Source: Myxosarcina sp. GI1
Lineage (GTDB): Bacteria; Cyanobacteriota; Cyanobacteriia; Cyanobacteriales; Xenococcaceae
Assembly: GCF_000756305.1 (NCBI RefSeq)
Contig: NZ_JRFE01000024.1
Coordinates: forward strand, 1-64,000
Length of the DNA stretch: 64,000 nucleotides
Direction of reading: 5' to 3'
This document shows positions 1-8,348 of this stretch, one piece after another. The translations under genes and the position numbers were made by a program. The number at the start of each line of letters is the position of its first letter. Positions within the stretch are counted from its first letter, which is position 1. The notes beneath the pieces were generated by a model. The model was not told the DNA's origin. It made no database searches and was given only the letters and a program-made list of their open reading frames with translations.

Positions 1-1103
1 TCTAGTTCGGAGATGGAAGACTCATCGCCAGTTTCACTATCATCCCAGCCCGTCATAAGATCTTCGGTTTCGGAACCAGATTCTTCTTCCATACTCATAT
101 CGTCCAATTCGGAGATAGAAGACTCATCGCTACTGGCAAAATCCATCATCTCGGAAGAGTCATCGCTAGCTGCACTCTCATCCCAGCCAGACATAAGATC
201 TTCAGTTTCGGAAGTAGGTTCTGCACTCAAAGATTCTAATTCTGACTCATTTAAAGAATCAATAAGGTCGTTTACTTCTTCTGTTTCTTCCTGTGTTTCA
301 TCTATAGATTCTATTTTCTCTGTAGCTGGTTCGGAATCTAAATTGTCTACAATAGATTCATCTCGATCGTCTTCGATAACAGAATCAATTAATTCTGTTA
401 GCTCTGCTTCTTGCTCCAAGTTTTCTTCATTGGCAATTTCTTCAATTGCTTCAGCTTTTGGAGTAATAATTAAATCTAATTGTTCTTTATACTGAGATAA
501 CTCTTCTATTTGAGTTTGTAAACTGCTTTTTTCAAATTCAAGATCTACTTTTTGCTGTTTGGTTTGTAAAAGCTCTTCGTTAGTTTGTTCTAATTCTGTC
601 TGACGAGCTGCCAGGCTAGCTTCCAAATTTTGTATTTGCTGCTGTAAATAGATTAAAGAATTGTTGGTTGATTCGTGTTGCTGGGACAAATCTTGCACTT
701 TACTGTTCCAGTCATCATATTCTGACTCCAACTTTTGTTTTTGAGAATTTAGATCGGAAATTACAGCTAGTAGTTGATTATGTTCTGATTGTAGAGAATT
801 AATATTTGCTTCTGCTTCCTGCATCTGCGTAGTTGCTTGAGTTAAAGACTGTTGCAAGTGATTTTCTCGATCTTGAAGCTGTTCGACTTGCTCATGCAGA
901 GAATTTTCTCGTGTATCTTCTTCTGTACTCTTTTTACTGTTAACAACTAATGCTCCTGTAGCACTAGCTATAGAACCGATCGCGCCAGTGGTTATTAATG
1001 CGTTTCTAACACCATCTTTAGGAATCAGCATTCCAACTCCTACGGTAACGCCGAAAGCAAGAGAACTAAGCAGAATTTTATTAACAACTTTGGCTGAATT
1101 CAT
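1..1103 (-). CDS. Membrane-anchored coiled-coil protein with acidic repeat tail (3' end outside window)
   Basis: The reading frame is open from an ATG at 1101-1103 to the window edge, at least 367 codons, so the C-terminus is missing. Two hydrophobic stretches (about residues 10-27 and 34-54) suggest a membrane hairpin. Residues 60-235 are rich in Q, E, L and S and look like a long coiled coil. From about residue 245 the chain is very acidic. Near the truncated end the motif SETEDLM-(S/T)-GWD occurs twice, each time with a SISELD segment nearby. I do not recognise a family. A structural or envelope-associated role is only a guess. The gene is divergent from the glutaredoxin gene, 274 bases away. 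Confidence 0.7.
   Translation of the reverse strand, partial: MNSAKVVNKILLSSLAFGVTVGVGMLIPKDGVRNALITTGAIGSIASATGALVVNSKKSTEEDTRENSLHEQVEQLQDRENHLQQSLTQATTQMQEAEANINSLQSEHNQLLAVISDLNSQKQKLESEYDDWNSKVQDLSQQHESTNNSLIYLQQQIQNLEASLAARQTELEQTNEELLQTKQQKVDLEFEKSSLQTQIEELSQYKEQLDLIITPKAEAIEEIANEENLEQEAELTELIDSVIEDDRDESIVDNLDSEPATEKIESIDETQEETEEVNDLIDSLNESELESLSAEPTSETEDLMSGWDESAASDDSSEMMDFASSDESSISELDDMSMEEESGSETEDLMTGWDDSETGDESSISEL
5..215 (-). repeat. In-frame tandem duplication in acidic tail
   Basis: Two related blocks, roughly 5-75 and 109-215, share long stretches. They encode SISELD and SETEDLM-(S/T)-GWD on the minus strand. The second block carries extra codons between the shared parts. This looks like a growing or shrinking repeat array that continues past the window edge. 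Confidence 0.6.
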
Positions 1104-1377
1104 ATTACTCTATTGAATAAAAATTAACTTATTAAGTACGCTATGGAGCTTAAAGCCTCTAGCGTGTTTATACGAAAGAAATTGTTAATTAATAACCAAA
1201 AATTTCTTATCTTGTTTCAAGAGTTCCCAAATATTCGTAGAAAATTAACAGTTTGACTGCGAAACATAATTATTAAAAAGCGATCGCGCTATTATTGGCG
1301 GTTTTGTAATGGAATAAAAGTAGAAGATGTGTTTAAAATGAGGTTGATGTAACAATAATTAATATATAGAGGGAATT

Positions 1378-1647
1378 ATGGCAGCAAACGTAGAGATATA
1401 CACTTGGAGCTACTGCCCTTATTGCCTTCGTGCTAAGGGATTATTAGAGGAAAAGGAAGTTGAATATCAAGAATACTGTATTGATGGAGATGAAGCTACT
1501 AGAAATGAAATGAGACAAAGGGCTAATGGTAGATCGAGTTTACCGCAAATTTTTATTGACAATCGTCATATTGGCGGTTGCGACGATCTCTACGCTTTAG
1601 AAGGCGAAGGAAAATTAGACTCTTTACTCAAAGGTAGCGTTGCTTAG
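1378..1647 (+). CDS. grxC: Glutaredoxin 3 (GrxC)
   Basis: This is an 89-residue thioredoxin-fold protein with the dithiol active site CPYC at residues 13-16. It also has the cis-proline region SLPQIFID and the glutathione-contacting GGCDD segment near residue 67, all typical of bacterial class I glutaredoxins. It should reduce disulfides and glutathionylated proteins in the cytosol using glutathione. The start ATG has a GAGGG ribosome-binding site 5 bases upstream. Glutathione synthetase follows 47 bases downstream on the same strand, so the two genes probably form one transcript that makes and uses glutathione. Confidence 0.95.
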   Translation: MAANVEIYTWSYCPYCLRAKGLLEEKEVEYQEYCIDGDEATRNEMRQRANGRSSLPQIFIDNRHIGGCDDLYALEGEGKLDSLLKGSVA

Positions 1648-1694
1648 TACGGCATAATTATTCTAATCGACAGCACATATTAGGAAAAAAAGGC

Positions 1695-2669
1695 GTGAAA
1701 CTCGCATTTATCATCGATCCGATTACTCAACTCAATCCAGGACACGACACCAGTGTCGCAATTATGGAAGCGGCTCAAGTTTTAGGACATCAGGTATGGA
1801 CGACTGAAGCCAGCCAACTTACAGTAGTCGAAGGAAAAGCCTGGTCGTATCTGCAAGCGGTGCAGCTTAAACCAGTAGAATTAATTGAAGGACGCTGGCA
1901 AGTGCCTAGAGATTGGTGTCGGGTTGAAAACAGTGTTTTTACTTGTTTGGAAGAGATGGATGCGGTTTTTATGCGTACCGATCCACCTGTAACTATTCCC
2001 TATCTTTACGCCACCTACATTCTGGATTTGATAGATACCAAAAAAACTTTGGTAATAAACTCCCCAGAAGGTTTGAGGACTGCTAACGAAAAAATGTACG
2101 CTCTACAATTTACTTCGGTTATACCTCAAACTATAGTTACTCAGAATAAAGCCGTTATTCAAAAATTCCTCGAAGTTAGAGAAGGTGGAGTTTTAAAACC
2201 GTTGGGAGGAAAAGCAGGAGAAGGCATTCTGTTTTTGGAAAAAGGCGATCGCAACTTTAATTCTTTGATCGAAGTTAGCACTCAACGAGGTCGCGAACCA
2301 GTAATGATACAAGAATATTTGCCAGCCGCTAAAGAAGGAGACAAACGAATTGTTTTATTAGATGGCGATCCCATTGGGGCAGTAAATCGCATTCCTACTG
2401 GTAGTGAATTTCGCGGCAATATGGCGGTAGGTGGCAAGGCTGCTAAAGTAGACATTACAGAAAGAGACTTAGAAATTTGCGCTACCGTCGCACCTCAGCT
2501 ACAAGCGGATGGCTTATATTTTGTCGGCATTGATATAATTGGCGGCTATTTGACTGAAGTTAACGTTACTAGTCCTACGGGAATTAGAGAAATAGATCGC
2601 TTTAATAATGTCAGACTGGGTGAAAAAGTAATTAAATGGTTGGAAAACAAACTAAACTTTTTTAAGTAA
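1695..2669 (+). CDS. gshB: Glutathione synthetase
   Basis: This enzyme joins gamma-glutamylcysteine and glycine with ATP hydrolysis, the second step of glutathione synthesis. The 324 residues match the usual length of about 315-325. The N-terminal part begins KLAFIIDPI, the central part carries FMRTDPP, and the ATP-grasp domain has the glycine-rich loop GGKAGEGI near residue 175 and the metal-binding end TEVNVTSPTG near 290-300. The start is GTG preceded by an A/G-rich stretch (aggaaaaaaagg). It follows grxC closely and is probably cotranscribed with it. Confidence 0.95.
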   Translation: MKLAFIIDPITQLNPGHDTSVAIMEAAQVLGHQVWTTEASQLTVVEGKAWSYLQAVQLKPVELIEGRWQVPRDWCRVENSVFTCLEEMDAVFMRTDPPVTIPYLYATYILDLIDTKKTLVINSPEGLRTANEKMYALQFTSVIPQTIVTQNKAVIQKFLEVREGGVLKPLGGKAGEGILFLEKGDRNFNSLIEVSTQRGREPVMIQEYLPAAKEGDKRIVLLDGDPIGAVNRIPTGSEFRGNMAVGGKAAKVDITERDLEICATVAPQLQADGLYFVGIDIIGGYLTEVNVTSPTGIREIDRFNNVRLGEKVIKWLENKLNFFK

Positions 2670-2693
2670 TTATTATTTACCGTTCGACAAATA

Positions 2694-3008
2694 ATGCACG
2701 CACTTTCAATTTCTACTTGGATGGTTCATGTTTCCAGCGTCATTGAATGGATCGCTGCGATTTGGTTTATTTGGCAATATGGAGCGATTACGGGCGATCG
2801 CACTTGGTGGGCGTTATCTTGGGCAATGCTACCCGCTTTAGTTAGTGCTATGTGCGCCTGTACCTGGCATTTTTTTGATAACCCCGAATTATTGGACTGG
2901 CTGGTTGTCTTACAGGCAGCAATGACGGTAGTAGGAAATTGTACTCTGTGTTTGGCTGCCTGGTGGATTTGGCGTTCGCGGCAAGATAAAGTAGAAACTA
3001 ATGACTGA
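2694..3008 (+). CDS. DUF2499 (Ycf49-like) membrane protein
   Basis: This small protein of 104 residues is rich in Trp and hydrophobic residues and has about three predicted membrane segments. The opening HALSISTWMVHVSSVIEW and the later CTWHFFDN match the DUF2499 family as I remember it, which is found in cyanobacteria and plastids. Function is unknown; a thylakoid or photosynthesis-related role is inferred only from its distribution. It lies 24 bases after gshB and 6 bases before a DUF3593 gene, a pairing that recurs in cyanobacteria. Confidence 0.8.
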   Translation: MHALSISTWMVHVSSVIEWIAAIWFIWQYGAITGDRTWWALSWAMLPALVSAMCACTWHFFDNPELLDWLVVLQAAMTVVGNCTLCLAAWWIWRSRQDKVETND

Positions 3009-3014
3009 TAAATA

Positions 3015-3350
3015 ATGAGTAAGGAAAATCTGTTTGCTATTTCTCTATTTCCCTATCTAGGATTTTTGTGGTTTATCACTCGTTCTGGAAAAACACCCCG
3101 TTTGGCTTTAATTGGTTTTTATGTATTGTTGGTTTTTGTCGCAGTTACTATTCCTGCTGGTATTTATGCAGAAAGTCATTACGGTACGAGTCTGGCTAAT
3201 GTAGATTGGCTACACGGTAGTGCGGAGTTATTTCTTACTATTTCTAATGTGTTAGTAGTTTTGGGTTTTCGTCAGGCGATAATTAATTTCCAACAAAAAG
3301 ATAAAATCGATACTAGTACCGCTACGCGGAAATCAAAAGTTAAAAGTTAA
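3015..3350 (+). CDS. DUF3593 membrane protein
   Basis: The product has 111 residues with three likely membrane helices (about 5-22, 30-50 and 68-85) and a basic C-terminal tail. The segments LFPYLGFLWF and DWLHGSAE fit the cyanobacterial DUF3593 family. Its function is not known. It starts 6 bases after the DUF2499 stop, so the two are almost certainly translated from one mRNA and may act together in a membrane complex. Function is therefore an inference from the pairing, not from a motif. Confidence 0.75.
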   Translation: MSKENLFAISLFPYLGFLWFITRSGKTPRLALIGFYVLLVFVAVTIPAGIYAESHYGTSLANVDWLHGSAELFLTISNVLVVLGFRQAIINFQQKDKIDTSTATRKSKVKS

Positions 3351-3402
3351 AAGTCTAAAGACAATAAAAAATTGAGCTTCTTTGAAAATTTGCAAGCAAC
3401 AA

Positions 3403-4143
3403 CTAAAAACTAATTAGCCAACACTCAAATAACTCACCAGGGAGACTTTTAACAATTTTGCCTTCTGCTTGACTTACTAAACTTTGCCATTCACTCCGAG
3501 GCGTTAATAAAACTTCTGCACCTAGATAAGTTTCTAAAATTGCCCAATCTTCAGCTAGAGGCTTTTCAGGATCGATAACATCAAAAATAAAGCTGCCTCC
3601 AGGTTTTAGCACTCGCTTAACTTCAGCCAATACTTGCTGGCAATAATCTAGAGCATAGTAACAACTCCACCCTGTTGCGATCGCGCCATCGAACTGATTA
3701 TCTTCATAGGCTAACGAATGACCCGCACCTAATTTTACACCGCGAAACAATTTAGAATTTAGTTGTGGTGCGCGACTTATTAAAATATCTCTTGCCGTTT
3801 TGCTGACTTCCTGACCATAGAAAAAAGCCTCCCATTCGTTCCAGGGATAAATCAAAAAACTCAAACCACAACCAATATCTAACCAAGTCTGCTTTTTCTT
3901 AGGAGTTTTTAATTCCCAAAATCTAGAACTAATGCGGTCTTGAAGATGTCCTATCTGCCATTCGTCGAAAATAGCCATAGTTTCTATCTCTGGAGGCAAG
4001 GTCAAATTTTCTTGACGATATTGTCGCTCGAATCTTTGAGTCGTATTTTCCAGTGCAGTTTGCCAGTCACTGCTAGCATCAGTAGGTTCGAGTTGAAAAA
4101 AACCCGAACTTTGCTTGGGTAAATTTGAATTTTGCTTTGCCAA
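3403..4143 (-). CDS. Class I SAM-dependent methyltransferase
   Basis: The protein has 246 residues with a Rossmann methyltransferase core. Motif I is LDIGCGLSFL near residue 88, and the segments FDGAIATGW and VLKPGGSFIFDV correspond to motifs II and III of Methyltransf_11-type enzymes. The first 55 residues are polar and low in complexity. The substrate cannot be told from sequence. It lies just upstream of yjbQ on the opposite strand from gshB, with a short gap to its neighbours. Confidence 0.8.
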   Translation of the reverse strand: MAKQNSNLPKQSSGFFQLEPTDASSDWQTALENTTQRFERQYRQENLTLPPEIETMAIFDEWQIGHLQDRISSRFWELKTPKKKQTWLDIGCGLSFLIYPWNEWEAFFYGQEVSKTARDILISRAPQLNSKLFRGVKLGAGHSLAYEDNQFDGAIATGWSCYYALDYCQQVLAEVKRVLKPGGSFIFDVIDPEKPLAEDWAILETYLGAEVLLTPRSEWQSLVSQAEGKIVKSLPGELFECWLISF

Positions 4144-4182
4144 TGTATCTGCTTCCTAAAGTTTAAATAATTACAATTTAAG

Positions 4183-4620
4183 TTATTCTCCGCTAATTTG
4201 AACTAAAACACTGCGACGACGAGGACCATCTAATTCAAAAAATAATACCGACTGCCAGGTTCCCAATGCTAATTGACCGTCAATTAAAAGTATAGTTTCA
4301 CTATTGTTAAGGGTCATAGCAACTAAATGAGAGTGTGCGTTTATCGGTTCGTCGGGTGGAACATCTCGTAAATGCAGATCGTTGTGTAAATATTTATCTG
4401 TAGGCGGTGCTAATTTACGAAAATAATTTTTTAGATCTTCTAACAATCTAGCTTCGTATTCATTAATCGCCAGGGCTGTGGTGGTATGACGAGAAAAAAC
4501 TATAACGCTACCGTTTTTAATCGATGTTTTGTCAATAATTGCTTCTAGTTTAGGAGTTAGGTTGTGAATATCGATGTCTGCTTGAGTTTCAACTTCGATA
4601 AATTGATTGATAATTGGCAT
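4183..4620 (-). CDS. yjbQ: YjbQ / UPF0047 family (secondary thiamine-phosphate synthase-like)
   Basis: The 145-residue form starting at MPIINQF matches the usual family length of about 140. A longer frame starting upstream at 4704 would add 28 unconserved residues and is less likely. Conserved features are SRHTTTALAINEYE, HLRDVPPDEP-NAHSHL and GTWQSVLFFELDGPR. The histidines near 47, 97 and 99 likely bind metal. Some family members show weak thiamine-phosphate synthase activity when expressed in E. coli; the natural role is unsettled. Confidence 0.88.
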   Translation of the reverse strand: MPIINQFIEVETQADIDIHNLTPKLEAIIDKTSIKNGSVIVFSRHTTTALAINEYEARLLEDLKNYFRKLAPPTDKYLHNDLHLRDVPPDEPINAHSHLVAMTLNNSETILLIDGQLALGTWQSVLFFELDGPRRRSVLVQISGE

Positions 4621-4802
4621 CTTTTGGTTTTGTCTAAATTCAATTATCATCCTATGACAAACTGATACTAGTATTATTTTTCGATTACGCCCTGTTGTTG
4701 CCAATTAGAATAAATAAAATATATAAATATTGTCGCGGAATTTAAAAAATTAAGTTAGAACATAATAATTGTCAACCGATCGCCAAAAACTGATAACTTA
4801 CT

Positions 4803-6689
4803 ATGTGTGGAATAGTTGGATATATAGGCACTCAAACAGCTACAGAAATTTTAATCTCTGGTTTAGAAAGGTTAGAATATCGCGGTTATGATTCTGCTGG
4901 AGTGGCAACTGTTAGCGAAGGTAAAATTCAGTGTGTCAAGGCGAAAGGTAAACTTTACAACTTAAGAGAAAAATTAGAAAGAGAAGTCAATCATTCTCAA
5001 ATCGGTATCGGACATACCCGTTGGGCAACTCACGGCAAACCCGAAGAACACAACGCCCATCCCCATCTCGATACATTAGAAGGAATTGCTGTAGTGCAAA
5101 ACGGCATTATCGAAAACTATCGAGAATTGAGAGAAGAGTTAATCCAACAAGGTACGGAATTTACTTCAGAAACCGATACAGAAGTTATTCCTCATTTAAT
5201 AGCCCAATGTTTGCATGGCTCGGATTTGTCTTTACTGGATGCCGTAAGACAAACTATTCCTCGACTCAAAGGAGCTTTTGCGATCGCCGTTATTAGTGCC
5301 GAACGCCCCTACGAACTAATCGTTGCCCGTCAGCAAGCACCGATAATTTTGGGTTTCGGGCAGGGTGAATTTTTCTGTGCTTCCGATATTACCGCCTTAT
5401 TACCTCACACTCGCGCTGTTTTGAGCTTAGACAATGGCGAAATGGCAAGAATGACCCCATTAGGAGTAGAAATCTATAGCTTTGCAGGCGATCGCCTCAG
5501 CAAGTTTCCCCGCACCCTCGATTGGAATCCCGTACAGGTAGAAAAACAGGGTTTCCGTCACTATATGCTCAAAGAGATTTACGAGCAACCTGCGGTAGTA
5601 CGAACCTGTTTGGAATCCTATCTCAATCCCAACTGGCACGCCGACGAACAGCCCGACTTTAGCCCCGTAAATCTTGGCTTGACCGCTCATCTCTGCGACA
5701 ATTTAGAACACATCCAAATCTTGGCTTGTGGTACCAGTTGGCACGCTAGCTTAGTCGGCAAATACTTACTAGAACAACTAGCCAATATTCCTACTACAGT
5801 CGATTACGCCTCAGAATTTCGCTATTCTCCCAAACCTTTAATTCCCAATACCCTCACCATCGGCGTAACGCAGTCGGGTGAAACCGCCGATACTATCGCT
5901 GCTTTAGAAGCCGAAAGAGCCAGACGAGAAAACTTAGAACCCAAACTACAGGCAAAACTTTTAGGCATTACCAATCGCCCCGAAAGTACTTTAGCTCAAG
6001 TAGTCGATCGCCTTATTAATACCCAAGCAGGGATTGAAATTGGGGTGGCGGCTACTAAAACCTTTGTTGCACAGGTAATGGGCTTTTACTTCTTGGCATT
6101 AGACTTAGCTTATCGTCGCCAAACTCTATCCAATCAAAGAATTGGTGAGATTATTGAAGGCTTGCGCGGTATTCCCCCTCAAATCGAGAAAATAATCGAA
6201 ACCCAAGCAGATTACATTGAAGAACTAGCACACGACTTTACTCAAGAAACCGAAGATTTTATTTTTATCGGACGCGGTATCAACTTCCCCATTGCCTTAG
6301 AAGGTGCGTTAAAACTCAAAGAAATTTCTTACATTCATGCAGAAGCCTATCCCGCAGGGGAAATGAAACACGGACCGATCGCTTTACTAGATCACAAAGT
6401 TCCTGTTGTTGCGATCGCTATGCCTGGAAGCGTCTACGAAAAGGTAATTTCTAACGCCCAAGAAGCCAAAGCCAGAGATGCTAGACTCATCGGCGTAACT
6501 TCAGCAATGAACGCCCAAGAAGCAGCGCATACTTTTAATGACGTTTTAACCGTCCCAGGGGTAGAAGAATTAATCTCGCCGATTTTAGCAGTCGTCCCCT
6601 TGCAGATGTTGGCTTATCACATCGCCGCAATTAAAGGGCTAGACGTAGACCAACCTCGTAACCTCGCAAAATCAGTCACGGTTGAATAA
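4803..6689 (+). CDS. glmS: Glutamine-fructose-6-phosphate aminotransferase (isomerizing)
   Basis: This enzyme makes glucosamine-6-phosphate from fructose-6-phosphate and glutamine, the first step towards UDP-GlcNAc for peptidoglycan and surface glycans. The 628 residues start MCGIVGYIG with Cys2 as glutaminase nucleophile, followed by HTRWATHG and NGIIENY of the class II amidotransferase domain. Two SIS domains carry CGTSWHAS with TQSGETADT, and IGRGINFP with EAYPAGEMKHGP. The end DQPRNLAKSVTVE is the universally conserved tail whose DNA is the attTn7 target of TnsD in Tn7-type transposons. A Tn7-like scar follows directly. Confidence 0.98.
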   Translation: MCGIVGYIGTQTATEILISGLERLEYRGYDSAGVATVSEGKIQCVKAKGKLYNLREKLEREVNHSQIGIGHTRWATHGKPEEHNAHPHLDTLEGIAVVQNGIIENYRELREELIQQGTEFTSETDTEVIPHLIAQCLHGSDLSLLDAVRQTIPRLKGAFAIAVISAERPYELIVARQQAPIILGFGQGEFFCASDITALLPHTRAVLSLDNGEMARMTPLGVEIYSFAGDRLSKFPRTLDWNPVQVEKQGFRHYMLKEIYEQPAVVRTCLESYLNPNWHADEQPDFSPVNLGLTAHLCDNLEHIQILACGTSWHASLVGKYLLEQLANIPTTVDYASEFRYSPKPLIPNTLTIGVTQSGETADTIAALEAERARRENLEPKLQAKLLGITNRPESTLAQVVDRLINTQAGIEIGVAATKTFVAQVMGFYFLALDLAYRRQTLSNQRIGEIIEGLRGIPPQIEKIIETQADYIEELAHDFTQETEDFIFIGRGINFPIALEGALKLKEISYIHAEAYPAGEMKHGPIALLDHKVPVVAIAMPGSVYEKVISNAQEAKARDARLIGVTSAMNAQEAAHTFNDVLTVPGVEELISPILAVVPLQMLAYHIAAIKGLDVDQPRNLAKSVTVE

Positions 6690-6711
6690 GTACAAATAAA
6701 CTTATCTATCT

Positions 6712-6785
6712 TGTTGTGAAATGGTAATTCGGTCAAACAATTTATAATTCGATACAACAATTTATAATTCGGTAGAACAATTGCA
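6712..6785 (+). mobile_element. Candidate transposon end (Tn7-like) next to glmS
   Basis: A TGTTGTG begins 22 bases after the glmS stop. It is followed by three head-to-tail 20-base units at 6726-6745, 6746-6765 and 6766-6785, each starting AATTCG and containing ACAATTTAT or ACAATTGCA. Tandem sites of about 20 bases behind a terminal TGT are how the TnsB-bound right end of Tn7-type elements is organised, and that end faces glmS. The distance fits the known insertion point about 25 bases past glmS. Which TGT (6712 or 6715) is terminal is not resolved. Confidence 0.6.
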
Positions 6786-6843
6786 GCCAAAAAGCCGTAT
6801 AATCTTTTCAATAAGAATGTACTGTTTTTTGGCTTTGTTTTTT

Positions 6844-7002
6844 ATGGGCAGACACAACCAGCAATGGACAAAAGCTAAGTTAAAGCGATATGTAAAAGAA
6901 GGTCGCGGTCAAGGTAGCGGAAAACACTATAAACCTTGGAATACTATTAGAGATTACCCATCAAAAGGAAGAGTATCACGAGCGCCTGGATGTGTATTAT
7001 GA
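6844..7002 (+). pseudogene. tnsA: Truncated tnsA (Tn7-like transposition endonuclease) remnant
   Basis: From the ATG at 6844 the first 48 or so codons read GRHNQQW..RYVKEGRGQGSG, KHYKPWNTIRDYPS and KGRVSRAPG. This closely follows the N-terminus of TnsA, where EGRGQGxGKDYxPWLTVQxVPSxGRSxR is conserved. After PG the homology stops abruptly and the frame ends in three unrelated codons, so the catalytic core, any fused TnsB and all other tns genes are gone. TnsA makes the 5' cuts at transposon ends. The orientation, reading away from glmS, is the same as in Tn7. A downstream deletion near 6990 is the simplest explanation. Confidence 0.75.
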
Positions 7003-7465
7003 GATTGTTATACCAATTTTAAATCTTACGCTATTTAGTAAATTTAGGTTAATCTCGTTAATGTATCAAACGTTAAATTAGCCAAATTACCAAATTTGCT
7101 TATCATGAGAACTTTTTCCTATATGAATTTCAGCAAAGTTTCCAACTTTATTGTTATTTAAATTGATATAAATTTAAAGTTAGTGGAAAAAAGTTTCTAA
7201 CTTTATTTAGCAAGTTTCATTTTTCTGTAACGAAGCAACAAAGTTTATAGCTCGCAAAAGTTTCCAACTTTATTGTTACTCTACACAAAATATAAATCTG
7301 TAAATTATTGACAATCAAAAGTTTTTAATGCCAAATTTCTTAAAAATCGATCGCTCTAAAAACCATTTTTATCTTGTTAAATAAATATAGTTATTTTAAT
7401 TAGTTTACTCATGATTAACTAACTTTTTGTTGGTAGCTATTAGTTAGTTATCAGTAGAGTTAAAG
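7003..7465. other. Gene-free AT-rich interval with spaced repeats
   Basis: No reading frame with recognisable content was found. The interval holds three copies of a repeat at 7133-7156, 7185-7210 and 7254-7278 (listed separately) and otherwise very AT-rich sequence. It lies between the tnsA remnant and the converging sugar permease gene, and may be residue of the same transposon or island. Confidence 0.5.
7133..7278. repeat. Three spaced copies of AAAGTTTCCAACTTTATT
   Basis: Two near-identical copies of AAAGTTTCCAACTTTATTGT lie within 7133-7156 and 7254-7278. A diverged copy with TTTCTAACTTTATTTAG lies at 7185-7210. Spacing is about 50 and 70 bases. The spaced layout resembles the left ends of Tn7-type elements, but the unit does not match the repeats next to glmS, so the link is not established. 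Confidence 0.55.
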
Positions 7466-8341
7466 CTAAGTTTTAGAAAGATATAAATTAGCAATAGAAA
7501 GTCCCAAAATACCCAAAAACAATACCAGTCCAATAGTACAGGCGTAGCTAATATCAAGATCCTGAAAAGCTCGTTCGTAAAGATAATAAACTACAGTTTT
7601 AGTGCTGTCGCGGGGTCCTCCCTGGGTCATGATGTAAATTTCTTCAAAGACTTTAGTAGCAGAAATTGCCGAAATCACCGCTACTAAAAATAAGTAAGGA
7701 CGCATCAGGGGAATAGTAATATCAAAATGTTTTTGCCAACCGTCCGAACCATCGATCGCGGCTGCTTCGTATAGTTCTGGCGAAATTGCCTGTAAGCCAG
7801 CTAGATAAATTACCATATAGTAGCCCAATCCTTTCCAGATGGTTACTAACATCACGCTCCAAATCGCTAGTTGGGGACTTGTCAGCCAAGGAACGCCTTC
7901 ACTAATGCCAACCTGTTGCAGAAACTGATTGAGCAAGCCATTTTGAGTATAGAGAGCTTTCCAGGCAATTCCCGCTACTACCATCGAGATTACTACTGGC
8001 GTATAAAATGCCGTGCGAAACCAGTTAATTCCCCGCAGTTTTTGATTGACTAAAATTGCTAAAAACAAAGGCACGATAACTAAAATTGGCACTACACCAA
8101 TAAGATAGATAACGGTGTTTTTAAGCGTCTGCCAAAAAATCTCATCCTGTAGCAATCGCTGGAAATTAGCAAAACCGACCCATTCTGGTGCTTGGGTAAT
8201 ATCGTATTCGTATTTAGTAAAGCTAAGAGAAAAAGCCTGTATTGCTGGTAAAAATACCGTGATAATTAGCAGCGCGATCGCAGGTAGTAAAAATAAATAG
8301 GGAACTAATTTTTGACGCTCTAACCTAATTGTTTTTAACAT
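7466..8341 (-). CDS. Sugar ABC transporter permease (MalF/UgpA type)
   Basis: The protein has about 291 residues with six predicted membrane helices and the cytoplasmic EAA loop EAAAIDGSDGWQ that docks on the ATPase. This places it in the binding-protein-dependent sugar permease family (MalF, UgpA, LacF type). The ATG at 8341 is preferred over the in-frame TTG at 8347. No partner permease, binding protein or ATPase lies beside it, so those components must be encoded elsewhere. It starts 7 bases after the DUF2993 stop, indicating cotranscription. The substrate is not predictable. Confidence 0.88.
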   Translation of the reverse strand: MLKTIRLERQKLVPYLFLLPAIALLIITVFLPAIQAFSLSFTKYEYDITQAPEWVGFANFQRLLQDEIFWQTLKNTVIYLIGVVPILVIVPLFLAILVNQKLRGINWFRTAFYTPVVISMVVAGIAWKALYTQNGLLNQFLQQVGISEGVPWLTSPQLAIWSVMLVTIWKGLGYYMVIYLAGLQAISPELYEAAAIDGSDGWQKHFDITIPLMRPYLFLVAVISAISATKVFEEIYIMTQGGPRDSTKTVVYYLYERAFQDLDISYACTIGLVLFLGILGLSIANLYLSKT

Positions 8342-8348
8342 TGACAAT

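Noticed and set aside
5021-5296. Frame with 91 codons inside glmS
   Set aside because: It is a shadow in another frame of a well-conserved gene.
6707-7374. TATCT at 6707-6711 and 7370-7374 as a 5-base target duplication of the Tn7-like relic
   Set aside because: The position before the second copy has no terminal ACA and no matching repeat, so chance is likely.
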